Origin: Acidimicrobiaceae bacterium
GTDB taxonomy: Bacteria > Actinomycetota > Acidimicrobiia > Acidimicrobiales > Ilumatobacteraceae
Length of the DNA: 64,000 nucleotides
NCBI GenBank assembly: GCA_020637295.1
Contig: JACJWF010000005.1
Span: forward strand, 124,001-188,000
Direction: 5' to 3'
This document shows, in pieces, positions 28,254 through 36,649 of this stretch. How positions within the stretch are numbered: position 1 is the first letter of the stretch; each line of letters begins with the position of its first letter. The position numbers were made by a program, and so were the translations under genes. The notes under the pieces are model-generated. The model worked only from the letters and a program-made list of their open reading frames with translations. It did no database searches and was not told the DNA's origin.

Positions 28254-28514
28254 GTGACCACACCCTCCACCGTCACCGTCTACTGGCGGCCAGGCTGCCC
28301 GTTCTGCTCCATGCTCTTCCGCGGCCTGGACCGCCACGGTGTGCCGTACGAGCGGGTGAACATCTGGGAGAACGAGGCCGGCGCGGCGTTCGTCCGCTCC
28401 GTCGCCCGCGGCAACGAGACCGTTCCCACCGTCACCGTCGGGGCCACCTCGCTGGTGAACCCGCGTGCCGCGGAGGTGGCCGAACTGGCGGCGTCGGCGC
28501 CCGCTGCCGGCTGA
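28254..28514 (+). CDS. Glutaredoxin / mycoredoxin-like protein
   Basis: An 86-residue thioredoxin-fold oxidoreductase with the redox motif CPFC in VYWRPGCPFCSMLF. Cis-proline and GNETVPTVTVG follow, as in actinobacterial mycoredoxins that reduce mycothiol mixed disulfides. The GTG start at 28254 gives the expected short N-terminus; an in-frame ATG at 28206 would add 16 residues. It is probably co-transcribed with the DUF2202 gene, which would put it under the same metal- or sulfur-responsive operator. Confidence 0.85.
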   Translation: MTTPSTVTVYWRPGCPFCSMLFRGLDRHGVPYERVNIWENEAGAAFVRSVARGNETVPTVTVGATSLVNPRAAEVAELAASAPAAG

Positions 28515-28575
28515 GGCCTGGAGGCCACCTGGGGAGATCCCGCCCTCGCCGGGCGGGCCTGGGTACCGTCCTCAC

Positions 28576-29088
28576 ATGGCCCGCCGAGCTGTTGCCCCCA
28601 CCCGCTACGCACCCTGGATGGGGCTGATCCGCCTGCTGCTCATCGGCGTGGGGCTGGTCGTGCTCTTCTCCCTCATGCCGCTCCACCGGCGTGGCTGGCT
28701 CAGCGTGCTGCTCGGCGTGCTGGCGATCGCTGCGATCACACCGCTGACCATCCGCCGGGTGCACCGCATCCGCACGTCGGACCACCCGATGCTGGACGCC
28801 GGTGAGGCGCTGCTCAGCGTGCTCGCGCTGCTCGTGCTCGGCTTCAGCGCGGTGTACCTGGCCATCAACCGGCACGCCGGTGAGTTCACCGGCCTGCACA
28901 CGCGCATCGACGCCGTCTACTTCACGCTGACCACCCTGTCCACCGTGGGCTTCGGCGACATCACCGCCACCGGTCAGGCGGCGCGCATCGCGGTGACGGT
29001 GCAGATCCTCCTGGACTTCGTGTTCGTCGGCGTCACCGTGCGGGTGCTGCTGGACGCTGCCCACCAACGCCGCAGCGAGCGCTCCTAG
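28576..29088 (+). CDS. Two-pore-helix potassium channel
   Basis: A 170-residue membrane protein. Two N-terminal hydrophobic segments (about 13-30 and 38-56) are followed by an outer helix (about 77-97), a pore helix with the K+ selectivity filter TLSTVGFGD (about 122) and an inner helix (IAVTVQILLDFVFVGVTVRVLL). The total of four membrane helices suits a small Ion_trans_2 channel. No regulatory RCK domain is present. It starts 61 bp after the glutaredoxin stop. Confidence 0.9.
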   Translation: MARRAVAPTRYAPWMGLIRLLLIGVGLVVLFSLMPLHRRGWLSVLLGVLAIAAITPLTIRRVHRIRTSDHPMLDAGEALLSVLALLVLGFSAVYLAINRHAGEFTGLHTRIDAVYFTLTTLSTVGFGDITATGQAARIAVTVQILLDFVFVGVTVRVLLDAAHQRRSERS

Positions 29089-29099
29089 TACTGCGGGCC

Positions 29100-29273
29100 G
29101 TGGCTGCTGTCAAGGGTCCCCCGCCCCTTGCCCTCACCGGCGTATCGGCGCACACTGTCGTCAGTCCCCCTATGACCGAGCCTCCGGGAGCGGTCCTCTG
29201 AGGGCGAAGGGAGTCCCCCTAAGGGACCTCGGCCCTCGCAGCCGATATCGCTGCGAGGGCCGACCCATTTTTC
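29100..29273 (+). ncRNA. Candidate small RNA with C-rich hairpin loops (6C-like)
   Basis: A non-coding stretch with a hairpin CAAGGG / CCCTTG enclosing loop TCCCCCGC (29111-29130). A second hairpin GTCCC / GGGAC has a C-containing loop (29213-29227), and a strong intrinsic terminator follows at once. The decamer AGTCCCCCTA occurs twice (about 29163 and 29212). Actinobacterial 6C RNAs are defined by two stem-loops with C-rich loops ahead of a terminator. Resemblance is structural only; the sequence was not compared with the Rfam model. The strand is inferred from the T-run of the terminator. Confidence 0.35.
29229..29272 (+). terminator. Intrinsic terminator with T-run
   Basis: A perfect 14 bp stem (29229-29242 with 29250-29263) has a 7-base loop containing GATATC and is followed by CCCATTTTT. 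It is the clearest Rho-independent terminator in the window. It lies 141 bp beyond the channel gene, so it may serve either that gene or a small RNA. Confidence 0.8.
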
Positions 29274-29319
29274 GTGCCAGTCAGGGTGACGGCGCCGGGT
29301 CTTGGGTGGTCTGCCAGGA

Positions 29320-29539
29320 TGCCGGATTCGGGTGGGCGCGTGACGACGTGCTCCACTTCTGGACGTACCCATTGCTGGCATCGCCGTTCGTCGGGGTGGC
29401 GAACCTGATGCGCCACGGTCGCCGGGGTCGGGCAGGGGCTGCGCATTCCCACGGTCACCCGGATGGTGACGCCGATCGTCAACCCGTACGCCGGCCTGTT
29501 GATGTCGTGGCCGGGGTTGGTGGCCGTGGAGCCCGTCGG
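29320..29539 (+). pseudogene. Possible gene relic
   Basis: No intact gene fits this gap. One plus-strand frame reads like protein for about 30 codons (DVLHFWTYPLLASPFVGVAN, near 29346-29405). A second frame continues plausibly (TPIVNPYAGLLMSWPGLVAV, near 29469-29528). This would fit a degraded, frameshifted gene, but no family was recognised and chance is possible. Confidence 0.2.
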
Positions 29540-31438
29540 TCAGAGCTCCGGCAGGAGCGGCGCCGCCCATTCGGCGGGCGGGTGGTCACGGTGATGTCGC
29601 AGGAGACGCTCGAACTCCGGGGTCGGCATCGGTCTGGCGAAGAGGAAGCCCTGATGCAGCTCGCAGCCCATTGCGGCCAGTGCGTGTGCCTGCGACACGG
29701 TCTCCACGCCTTCTGCCACGGCAGTCAGGCCGAGGGTGCGGGCCAACTCGAACGTGGAGCGGACCAACTGGTCGGCCCGAGCGGAGGTGCCGAGGTCGCG
29801 CACGAAGACGCGGTCGATCTTCAGCGTGGTGGCCGGCAACTGGGCGAGGTGGCCGAGCGACGCCCACCCCGAGCCGTAGTCGTCGACGGCGATGCGGAAC
29901 CCGGAGATGGACAGCTCGGCGACGGCCCGCGCGGCGCGCATGTCCAGGGGCGCGCTCTCCACCAACTCGACCTCCACCTGGTCGCGCGCCAGCGAGTTGC
30001 GGTCGACCAGTTCGGCCAACTCGAGCGCGAAACCGGGCTCGTGCAACTCGCTGATCGACGCGTTGAGGGCGACACGCTCCACGCCGAGTGCCAACCAGTG
30101 CGGTGCTTGCTCCACCGCCAGGCGCCGCAGGTGGCGGCCGAGGCGGACCATCAGGCCGGCCCGCTCCGCCTCGGGGAGGATCACGCTGGGCAACACCACC
30201 TCGCCGGCCTCGGTGCGGCCGCGCACGAGTGCCTCGACGGCGACGATCCGCCCGTCGACGCTGGCCACCTGCGGCTGCCACCAAACCTCGATGCGGCCAC
30301 CCTCCAGCGCGGCCGGCAGGTCGAACCAGGTGTGCTCCGGGGCCAGGGGGCTGCGGCCGCCGATGGACGGGTCCATCGGGCGGCCGGTGGCGGCAAGGAC
30401 GATGGCCAAGCGGTCGGCGGTGCGGGTGAAGCGGGCGACGTGGGCGTCGTCGAACGGGTTGCCGAAGCGGCTGGACACGATGAGCACGCCGATCACGGCC
30501 GAGCCGTGCCTGAGAGGGATCGCCAGCGATGCGGTGAGGCGGGCGTTGAACGCACGGGCGCGCCACGCCTCGTACCCCGGCTGATCGGGGGTCATGGCCA
30601 CGGCGCGGTGCTCGCGGATGGCGGTGCCGGCAGGGCCGAGGCTCAGCGGCCCCTCGTCCCAGCGAACCTGGAGGTTGTCGAGGTACTCGACGTCACCGTC
30701 GGCTGCCACCACCTGCACGGTGCCGTCGTCGAGCGGCACACCGAACCAGGCCATCTCCACCTCGGCGAGTGCCACCAGCCGCTCGCAGGTTCGCTGGACC
30801 AGTTCGGTGGCCTCGAAGTGCTGCGGGACATCTTCGAGGATCGCCTCGGCGAGCGCGCTCTCCACCTTGTCGCGGCGTTCGTCGGTGACGTTGCGCAGCC
30901 TGCCCTCGAGGGCAGTCGCCCGGCCGCGTCGGTCCGTCACGGACAGCACGTCGAGCAAGGTGTGCACCACGCGGCCGTCAGCGGTGACCCAGCGGATGGC
31001 CACGCCGTGGCGGGTCTCCAGCGTGAGGAGCAGTGGGAGCAGGTGGCGGTCGGCGGGGTGGACCAGCCAGGCGACGGCGTCGGCTCGCTGGCGCAGGTCC
31101 TCCGGGTCCAGGCCCAGCCAGTCGGAGACGATGTCGCTGACGTACTCGAGGTGCGGGTGCGGCCTGGACCGGTACAGGAAGGCGGCGTCGCCGCTGGACT
31201 CGATGAGTCGGCGGGTGCGATCCGCCGCCTGGCGGGCGCGGCGGTCGTGGGACACGAGCACCAGGAAGAGCAGGCACGACGTCGCCGCGACGAAGCCGAG
31301 GCCCTTGATCAGTTCGAAGCCGGCGGCGTCGCTGACGTGCCGGGTGATCCACGAGGAGCCGATGATCCAGGCCGTGGCACACGCCGCGTAGAAGAGCGCG
31401 TGGCGCGCGGCGCGGCCGTACTGCTCGCCCCGTGTCAT
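29540..31438 (-). CDS. Membrane PAS-GAF-EAL c-di-GMP phosphodiesterase
   Basis: A 632-residue signalling protein starting MTRGEQYGRAARHAL, with two N-terminal membrane segments (about 12-30 and 38-57). A PAS domain (about 70-185), a GAF-like domain (about 205-350) and an EAL domain (about 365-610) follow. The EAL motif is intact (AVEALVRG), as are ALNASISELH, VDDYGSGWASLGHL and KIDRVFVRDL, so hydrolysis of c-di-GMP to pGpG is likely. No GGDEF domain is present. A link to the type IV pilus genes 27 kb away is possible but not shown. Confidence 0.92.
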   Translation of the reverse strand: MTRGEQYGRAARHALFYAACATAWIIGSSWITRHVSDAAGFELIKGLGFVAATSCLLFLVLVSHDRRARQAADRTRRLIESSGDAAFLYRSRPHPHLEYVSDIVSDWLGLDPEDLRQRADAVAWLVHPADRHLLPLLLTLETRHGVAIRWVTADGRVVHTLLDVLSVTDRRGRATALEGRLRNVTDERRDKVESALAEAILEDVPQHFEATELVQRTCERLVALAEVEMAWFGVPLDDGTVQVVAADGDVEYLDNLQVRWDEGPLSLGPAGTAIREHRAVAMTPDQPGYEAWRARAFNARLTASLAIPLRHGSAVIGVLIVSSRFGNPFDDAHVARFTRTADRLAIVLAATGRPMDPSIGGRSPLAPEHTWFDLPAALEGGRIEVWWQPQVASVDGRIVAVEALVRGRTEAGEVVLPSVILPEAERAGLMVRLGRHLRRLAVEQAPHWLALGVERVALNASISELHEPGFALELAELVDRNSLARDQVEVELVESAPLDMRAARAVAELSISGFRIAVDDYGSGWASLGHLAQLPATTLKIDRVFVRDLGTSARADQLVRSTFELARTLGLTAVAEGVETVSQAHALAAMGCELHQGFLFARPMPTPEFERLLRHHRDHPPAEWAAPLLPEL

Positions 31439-31585
31439 GCCGGCCGGGCCATCCCCATGACCCGGCCTGCACGTGCCGATGCTGCTGAGAGCCGTCCTGT
31501 CACTCTTCGCACCTCGATTGCAGACCGCCACGTACCGTAGTGCGCCCGGCGCACTTGGCGGCGCGCACTTGTGATGGCGGCGCGA

Positions 31586-32604
31586 TCAGCCGCCGGATGG
31601 CTGGGGCCGAGCGGCGGTCACTTCGTCGGCCAGGAGGTGTACGGAGTGCGCGGCCACCACACCGATGAGGGAGAGCGGGAGGAGCGTGGCGGGCACCATC
31701 GCTGCCGCGTTCAGCGACGCCACCACGGGGTACCGCAGCGCCGTGGCCATCGCTGCCGACATGCCCACAGCGAGTGCGAGCGAGATGGGGATGGAGGGGA
31801 TCAGTTGGTGCATGGCCAGCGCAGCCGCGCCGCCGACGAACGCGGCAGGGAAGATCCGCCCGCCGCGGTACCCGGCGGCGATGCTCCAACTGCTGGCGAG
31901 GATCTTCACCACCAGGGCCACGAGAATGGCCCCCAGCGTGTCCCGCCGCACCGCCAGTTGGAGCAGTTCGGGGATGCCGGAGAACCTCACCTCTTCGCCA
32001 CCGATGGCGTACAACCCACCCAGCACCAGCCCACCGACCGCGCCCATCAGCACCAGGTGACGGGCTTCGAGGGCGACGGTGATGCGGCGCAGCAGCGGCA
32101 CGGCGCGGTCCACTGCCAGCCCGGCCGCGCCGGCCACCACGCCGATGAGGATGGCCCAGAGGAGATGCACGAGGCGGAAGCCGTCGTAGGGCAGGGGCAG
32201 GTGGACGAGGGGCTCCCAGTGGAACACCTGCTGGGCCAGGACGGCTGCGGAGGCGGCGGTGATGGAGGGCAGGAGGAGCACGGACATCACCGGACGGTGC
32301 CGCTGGGGATCAGTTCCAGCAGCGGGATGACGCCGGCGACCGGGCTGCCGAACATCGCGGCGAGCAGCGCGGCCAGGCCGGCGCCCTGCACCAGTGGGTG
32401 GATGCCGGCCGGAAGCCGGCCCCATCGAGCCAACTGCAGGGCCGCCCCTGCGGCGGCCGGGAAGACCGCACCCTCAGGCCCCAGTGCCGCCCCGCCGACG
32501 AGGCCGACCAGGCCGACCAGGCCGACCAGGCCGATGGCGACGGTGCCGAACACGGTGGCCCACCGGGTGGGCGCCGGGGGAGGTGGTGACGGCCGACGTG
32601 CCAC
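31586..32604 (-). pseudogene. Broken ClC-type chloride/ion channel gene
   Basis: Two reading frames together make one ClC-like protein. The first (32287-32604, 105 codons) has helix-F-like GGAALGPEGAVF and AAMFGSPVAGVIPLLELIP. The second (31586-32287, 233 codons) begins MSVLLLPSITAASAAVL and carries the later helices, including YRGGRIFPAAFVGGAAALAM. Stop and start overlap as TGATG, so either a frameshift split the gene or two subunits are translationally coupled. The first helices of a normal ClC (about 90 residues, with the selectivity-filter GSGIP part) are missing. Four copies of a 9-base unit (near 32500-32533) encode GLVGLVGLVGLV. Decay is the simpler reading. Confidence 0.6.
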
Positions 32605-32673
32605 TGTCCTGGTGCATCCGCGGGAGCGTAGTCATGGCGGCGTTCCGGCTTGCCCATTCCCCCGGCCGTGGTG

Positions 32674-32692
32674 TTAGGCTTGCCTTACGTCT
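32674..32692. promoter_or_regulatory. IdeR/DtxR-type iron box upstream of bfd-bfr
   Basis: The 19 bases beginning TTAGGCTTGCCTTAC match most positions of the DtxR/IdeR consensus TTAGGTTAGSCTAACCTAA and lie about 47 bp before the bfd start. In actinobacteria IdeR-Fe activates or represses bacterioferritin genes through such sites. The mismatches are at the right half-site. Confidence 0.55.
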
Positions 32693-32738
32693 TGCGACTG
32701 CGATGAACAGACTGCGATCAACAGGAGGTCGGGCGGAC

Positions 32739-32939
32739 GTGGCAATCGTGTGTCATTGTGTCGGCGTTCGGGACCGGGCGATCGTGAAGGCTGTGCATCA
32801 CGGCTGCTGCGACCTCGCCGCGGTCCAGGCGGCCACCGGTGCCGCCACCCAGTGTCAGGGCTGTGTGCCGCTGGTTGTGGACATCATCGCTGCCAACCTT
32901 CCGTCGCCGGCGCTGCCCGCCGCCCTCGCGACTGCGTAG
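32739..32939 (+). CDS. bfd: Bacterioferritin-associated ferredoxin-like [2Fe-2S] protein
   Basis: A 66-residue protein with the BFD-like [2Fe-2S] arrangement: CHCVGVRDRAIVKAV (two Cys) and later TQCQGCVP (two Cys), around the helix GCCDLAAVQAATG. Bfd reduces the bacterioferritin core to release stored iron. The GTG start has an AGGAGGT ribosome-binding site eight to fourteen bases upstream. It is followed by bfr after 9 bp and preceded by an iron box, so the pair is an iron-controlled operon. Confidence 0.9.
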   Translation: MAIVCHCVGVRDRAIVKAVHHGCCDLAAVQAATGAATQCQGCVPLVVDIIAANLPSPALPAALATA

Positions 32940-32948
32940 CCTGGGCCC

Positions 32949-33419
32949 ATGCAAGGCGACGCCAAGGTCATCGAGATCCTCAACGACGTGCTGACGGCCG
33001 AACTCACGGCGATCAACCAGTACTTCATCCACGCCAAGATGTGCGAGAACTGGGGCTATGGCCGCCTGGCCGAGTACATCCGTCACGAGTCGATCGACGA
33101 GATGAAGCACGCCGACGTGCTGATTGACCGCATCCTGTTCCTCGAGGGGCTGCCCAACATGCAGCGCCTGTACCCGGTGCAGGTGGGCGAGACGGTGAAG
33201 GAGCAGTTCGAGGTGGACCTCCAGTTGGAGTACACCGCAGTGAAGCGGCTCAACGCAGGCATCGCCGTGTGCGTGGAGGTCGCCGACAACGCGACGCGGG
33301 CGCTGCTGGAAGGCATCCTGGTGTCCGAGGAGGAGCACGCCGACTGGCTGGAGGCTCAGCTGGAGCTGATCCGCCAGGTGGGCGAGCAGAACTACCTCGC
33401 CCAACAACTGCACGGCTGA
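32949..33419 (+). CDS. bfr: Bacterioferritin
   Basis: A 156-residue heme-containing ferritin that forms a 24-mer iron store. All ferroxidase ligands are in their standard positions (E18, E51, H54, E94, E127, H130), and the heme-binding methionine is M52 in DEMKHAD. The length is typical. It follows the bfd gene by 9 bp and is presumably co-transcribed from the promoter behind the iron box. A hairpin at 33458-33475 closes the unit. Confidence 0.96.
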   Translation: MQGDAKVIEILNDVLTAELTAINQYFIHAKMCENWGYGRLAEYIRHESIDEMKHADVLIDRILFLEGLPNMQRLYPVQVGETVKEQFEVDLQLEYTAVKRLNAGIAVCVEVADNATRALLEGILVSEEEHADWLEAQLELIRQVGEQNYLAQQLHG

Positions 33420-33457
33420 GCCGGTCGAGCGCGTCCGAACGCGCCCGACGCCGTGGT

Positions 33458-33475
33458 GCCCCGCTGACGCGGGGC
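33458..33475. terminator. Short hairpin between convergent genes
   Basis: GCCCCGC, loop TGAC, GCGGGGC lies between the bfr stop and the stop of the convergent zinc-ribbon gene. It has no T-run and could work in both directions. Confidence 0.45.
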
Positions 33476-33769
33476 CTACGGGCTGGGCGGGGGCGGTGGG
33501 CTCGATGATGGCTGGGCCGGCGTCACGTGCATCCAGTTCTGCTGGGTGAACGCGATGGTTGCCGGGTCGAACACGGCGAACTCCAGCGTGCCGCAGGTGG
33601 TGCAGAGGAAGCTCCACACCTCGCCACGGTGGACGCGGAAGATGCCACGCTGGGTTGGGTCGCGGTGGATCTGGAAATCCACCCACGACGAGTTCTCCCC
33701 GAAGCTGACGCCGTTGCGGGCAGCCTGCACCGTCGTTGCTCTGCACTTGCTGCACACTCCATCACGCAT
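33476..33769 (-). CDS. Small zinc-ribbon protein of unknown function
   Basis: A 97-residue protein beginning MRDGVCSKC. Two CxxC pairs (CSKC near residue 6, CTTC near 57) suggest one zinc ribbon around a beta-rich core (SSWVDFQIHRD, RGEVWSFLCTTC). A Pro/Ser tail (about 84-97) ends the protein. I do not recognise a family name. The ATG at 33769 was chosen because the frame upstream is Arg-rich shadow sequence. Confidence 0.65.
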   Translation of the reverse strand: MRDGVCSKCRATTVQAARNGVSFGENSSWVDFQIHRDPTQRGIFRVHRGEVWSFLCTTCGTLEFAVFDPATIAFTQQNWMHVTPAQPSSSPPPPPSP

Positions 33770-33908
33770 GTGCCGCAGCGTAGGCGTCCCCGAAACCCCG
33801 ACTTCGCGTCGCGTCCCTGGCCGAGCTCGCCGTGATGAGGGCCGCGACATGAATCGGGGCGGCAGGGGCGATCCGGGGGTGTGAGGAGGTGGCGAAGGGT
33901 TCTCCGGG

Positions 33909-36092
33909 CTAGAGGTTGATGTCGAGTTGGAGGGAACCGGGGTCGGCGGCGTGGCGGGCGACCGTGACGGTGTGGGTGCCGGCCGGGGGACGCCAGGAAC
34001 GGGTGGCGCTGTCCCGGGTGGCGAGGCGTGCGGTGGGCACCTCGATGCTGAACGGCACGGTGGCGCCGGCCGGCACGTGGACTCGGGCGAACCCGATCAG
34101 TCGCTGCGGGGCCTCCGGGTCCGGCAGGGTGGCGTAGACCTGCACCACGTCGGCACCGTCGCGGTCGCCGGTGTTGGCGAGATGGCCGGTGACCCGGATG
34201 GCGGCACCGTCGGCCGACACCGCAGCGGTGGCATCCGCGATGGCGAACGTGGTGTACGACAGGCCGAACCCGAACGGGTAGGCGGGTGGGATGCCCAGAC
34301 GGCGCGCACGCCACCAACCGTGCCAACGGTCGTAGGTGAACGTCGTGGCGTTGGCGTCGAAGGCCGGAAGGTCGGCCTCGTCGGCCGGCACGGTGAAGGG
34401 GAGGCGGGCGGAGGGATTGACGTCGCCGAGGAGGACGTCCGCCAGCCCGGCACCGGCCTCGGCGCCGCCGTACCAGGCCTGGACGATGGCGGGCACGGCG
34501 TCGTTCCACTCGGTGGTGATGACCGCGCTGCCGGCCTGGATGGCGACGATCGTCCGCGGGTTGGCCGCGGCCACGGCGCGGATGAGCGCGACGTCGTCGG
34601 GCAGCAGGCGGAGGGAGTTGCGGTCGCCGCCACGGCTGAACATGCGCGGCCGGACGGCCAGGCGGTCGGGCTTCGGCGTGTCCGGGAGCTGGGCGAGTTG
34701 GGCCTCGAAGCGGTCCACCACGTCGGGCTCATCGCCGGGCGGGAACAGCGCCATCAGCGACGCATCGGTCTCGCCGATGTACTCGCCCTCGTCGAGGTAG
34801 GTGTAGCCGACCACCACCAGCGCCGCGTCAGCGGCCGCTGCCGTCGCCGCGGCCCGAGCGGGGTCGCTGCCGTCGTCGTGGACCACGTCGGCGATGGTGT
34901 CGCGAAGGCCGTCCAGCACGGTGCGGCAGTCCAGGTCCCACACGTCGCTGGACCCGCCGTCGCCGATGTTCACCGTGCCTGCCAGCCGGCCGATCACGGC
35001 GAGCCGCCGGGACGGGTCGAGCGGCAGCACGGGCCCCTCGTCGCCCATGGGCTGGTTGCGCAGCAGCACGACGGAACGGGCTGCCGTCTCCCGCGCCAGC
35101 GCCCGGTGGGCCGGCGAGCCGAGCACCGCAGCATCCGGTGCCGGCGTGGACAGCACCTCGTCGAAGCGCAGCAGGGTGGCGATCAGCCGGGTGACGCTGC
35201 GGTCGATGTCGGCCCAGGTGACCTCGCCGGCGGCGATGGCCGCGGGGAGGTGCTGCTGGCGGACCATGCGGTACGGCATCTCCACGTCGAGCCCGGCCGT
35301 GACGGACGTGGCCGCGTCGCGCACGCCGAGGATCCAGTCGCTGATCACGAATCCCTCGAAGCCCCATTCGTAGCGCAGCACGTCGGTGAGGAGGGCGTGG
35401 CTCTGCCCGCACCACTCGCCGTTGACGCTGTTGTAGGCGGACATCACGGAGGCGGCGCCCTCGTCGATGGCGCGGCGGAAGTGGGGGAGGAACACCTCGT
35501 GGAGGGCCACGTCGTCCACCTCGATGTCCACGCTGAAGCGGGCGTTCTCCATCGAGTTGCAGGCGAAGTGCTTCACGCAGGCCATCACGTGACGCTGCAG
35601 GCCGCGGGTGAGCGCAGCGCCGAACTCGCCGAGGTGATGCGGGTCCTCGCCGTAGGTCTCCTGGGCGCGGCCCCAGGCAGGGTGGCGCAGCAGGTTGATG
35701 CAGACGGCGCCGGTGAGGTTGGCGCCGGCGGCGCGCAGTTCCGTGCCGATGGCGTCGCCGATGCGCTCCTCGAGGTCCGGGTCCCAGGTGGCGCCGCGGG
35801 CCATCGGTACGGGGAAGGCGGTGGCGTTGCCGACCACCGCGCCGCGAGGCCCGTCGGAGAAGCGGATGCCGGGGAAGCCCACACGGTCCAGCTCGCCGCC
35901 GATGAACACGGCCTTGTGGTAGCCGTCGCCGCCGAGGAACTTGAGCCCCGCCCACGTGGGCGCGTCACCGTCCAGGCACCACAGCTTCTCGTACTCGCTC
36001 AACGTGGCGACCAAGGCAGCCGCCGCGGCCGTGGGCGTGGCGCCGTTGGCGACGGTCCGGCGGGCGTCCTCGAACGTGTGGATCTCGGTCAT
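33909..36092 (-). CDS. Beta-glucosidase-type glycoside hydrolase family 3
   Basis: A 727-residue GH3 enzyme with three domains. The TIM barrel (about 20-320) has FSDGPRGA, KHFACNSMENAR and the nucleophile in FVISDW. The alpha/beta sandwich (about 350-580) carries ETAARSVVLLRN and SSDVWD. A C-terminal fibronectin-III-like domain (about 625-725) begins near GFGLSYTTF. No signal peptide is seen, so it probably acts on imported oligosaccharides or glycosides. The substrate (beta-glucoside, xyloside or other) cannot be told from sequence. It stands apart from transport genes. Confidence 0.93.
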   Translation of the reverse strand: MTEIHTFEDARRTVANGATPTAAAAALVATLSEYEKLWCLDGDAPTWAGLKFLGGDGYHKAVFIGGELDRVGFPGIRFSDGPRGAVVGNATAFPVPMARGATWDPDLEERIGDAIGTELRAAGANLTGAVCINLLRHPAWGRAQETYGEDPHHLGEFGAALTRGLQRHVMACVKHFACNSMENARFSVDIEVDDVALHEVFLPHFRRAIDEGAASVMSAYNSVNGEWCGQSHALLTDVLRYEWGFEGFVISDWILGVRDAATSVTAGLDVEMPYRMVRQQHLPAAIAAGEVTWADIDRSVTRLIATLLRFDEVLSTPAPDAAVLGSPAHRALARETAARSVVLLRNQPMGDEGPVLPLDPSRRLAVIGRLAGTVNIGDGGSSDVWDLDCRTVLDGLRDTIADVVHDDGSDPARAAATAAAADAALVVVGYTYLDEGEYIGETDASLMALFPPGDEPDVVDRFEAQLAQLPDTPKPDRLAVRPRMFSRGGDRNSLRLLPDDVALIRAVAAANPRTIVAIQAGSAVITTEWNDAVPAIVQAWYGGAEAGAGLADVLLGDVNPSARLPFTVPADEADLPAFDANATTFTYDRWHGWWRARRLGIPPAYPFGFGLSYTTFAIADATAAVSADGAAIRVTGHLANTGDRDGADVVQVYATLPDPEAPQRLIGFARVHVPAGATVPFSIEVPTARLATRDSATRSWRPPAGTHTVTVARHAADPGSLQLDINL

Positions 36093-36107
36093 GGTTCCTC
36101 CTGGCGG

Positions 36108-36449
36108 TCAGGGGATGTCAAGCAGGACGGCGATGGTCTCGCGGATCTGCGCCAGCGTGGCAGCGCCGACGTTGCCACGCACCCCGATGATGCGGCGAGG
36201 CGAGATGGAACGCAGATGCTGGCACTGTGCCGCAGAGTCCACGGACAGACCGTTGGCGGTGTCGGCGGCGATGGTGATCTCGGCGTTGAACGGCCGGAGC
36301 GTGGAGGTGAGGGGAACGACGTGGATCACGGAGGGTTCCAGGTCGAGGATGCGCTGGGCCGTGACGATCACTGCCGGGTGGCGGAAGCCGGCTTCCCGGC
36401 CCTCGGGCGGACCGAGATCCAGATCGACGACGTCACCCGAGCTCGGCAT
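36108..36449 (-). CDS. MazF/PemK-family endoribonuclease toxin
   Basis: A 113-residue protein beginning MPSSGDVVDLDLGPPEGRE, followed by RHPAVIVTAQ, VIHVVPLTSTLRPF and RIIGVRGNVG, the strand order of the MazF/PemK fold. Toxins of this family cut mRNA at short motifs. The start overlaps the antitoxin stop by 17 bp, the usual antitoxin-first arrangement. It is shorter than the open frame, whose N-terminal extension is the antisense of antitoxin codons. Confidence 0.8.
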   Translation of the reverse strand: MPSSGDVVDLDLGPPEGREAGFRHPAVIVTAQRILDLEPSVIHVVPLTSTLRPFNAEITIAADTANGLSVDSAAQCQHLRSISPRRIIGVRGNVGAATLAQIRETIAVLLDIP

Positions 36450-36639
36450 CGAGCCAGGCCTGTTCGTCGTCCCGTAGACCGGCGCGGAGGTCGTGCCCGA
36501 TGCGCTGCTGGCGGAGCGCCCGCACCGCAAGGGTGACGGTGTTGCCCACGGTGGTGTTCAGTTCCCCGGCCAGCCGCTTGAGATCGTCGTGGGTTGCCGA
36601 GTCGATGCGGACGCTCGTGCTGTGCATGCAATTCAGCAT
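36433..36639 (-). CDS. Ribbon-helix-helix antitoxin of the MazF pair
   Basis: A 68-residue protein (64 if the second ATG at 36627 is used). STSVRIDSATHDDLKRLA forms a ribbon-helix-helix DNA-binding strand and helix, and the acidic C-terminus (DDEQAWLDAELG) should wrap the toxin. Such antitoxins repress their own operon. The palindrome TGCATGCA spans the two possible starts and may be part of the operator. Confidence 0.78.
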   Translation of the reverse strand: MLNCMHSTSVRIDSATHDDLKRLAGELNTTVGNTVTLAVRALRQQRIGHDLRAGLRDDEQAWLDAELG

Positions 36640-36649
36640 ACACTTGGGT

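Noticed and set aside
32394..32738. N-terminal extension of the bfd open frame
   Set aside because: It is Arg/Pro-rich shadow of the ClC gene; the GTG at 32739 has a good ribosome-binding site and gives the normal Bfd length.
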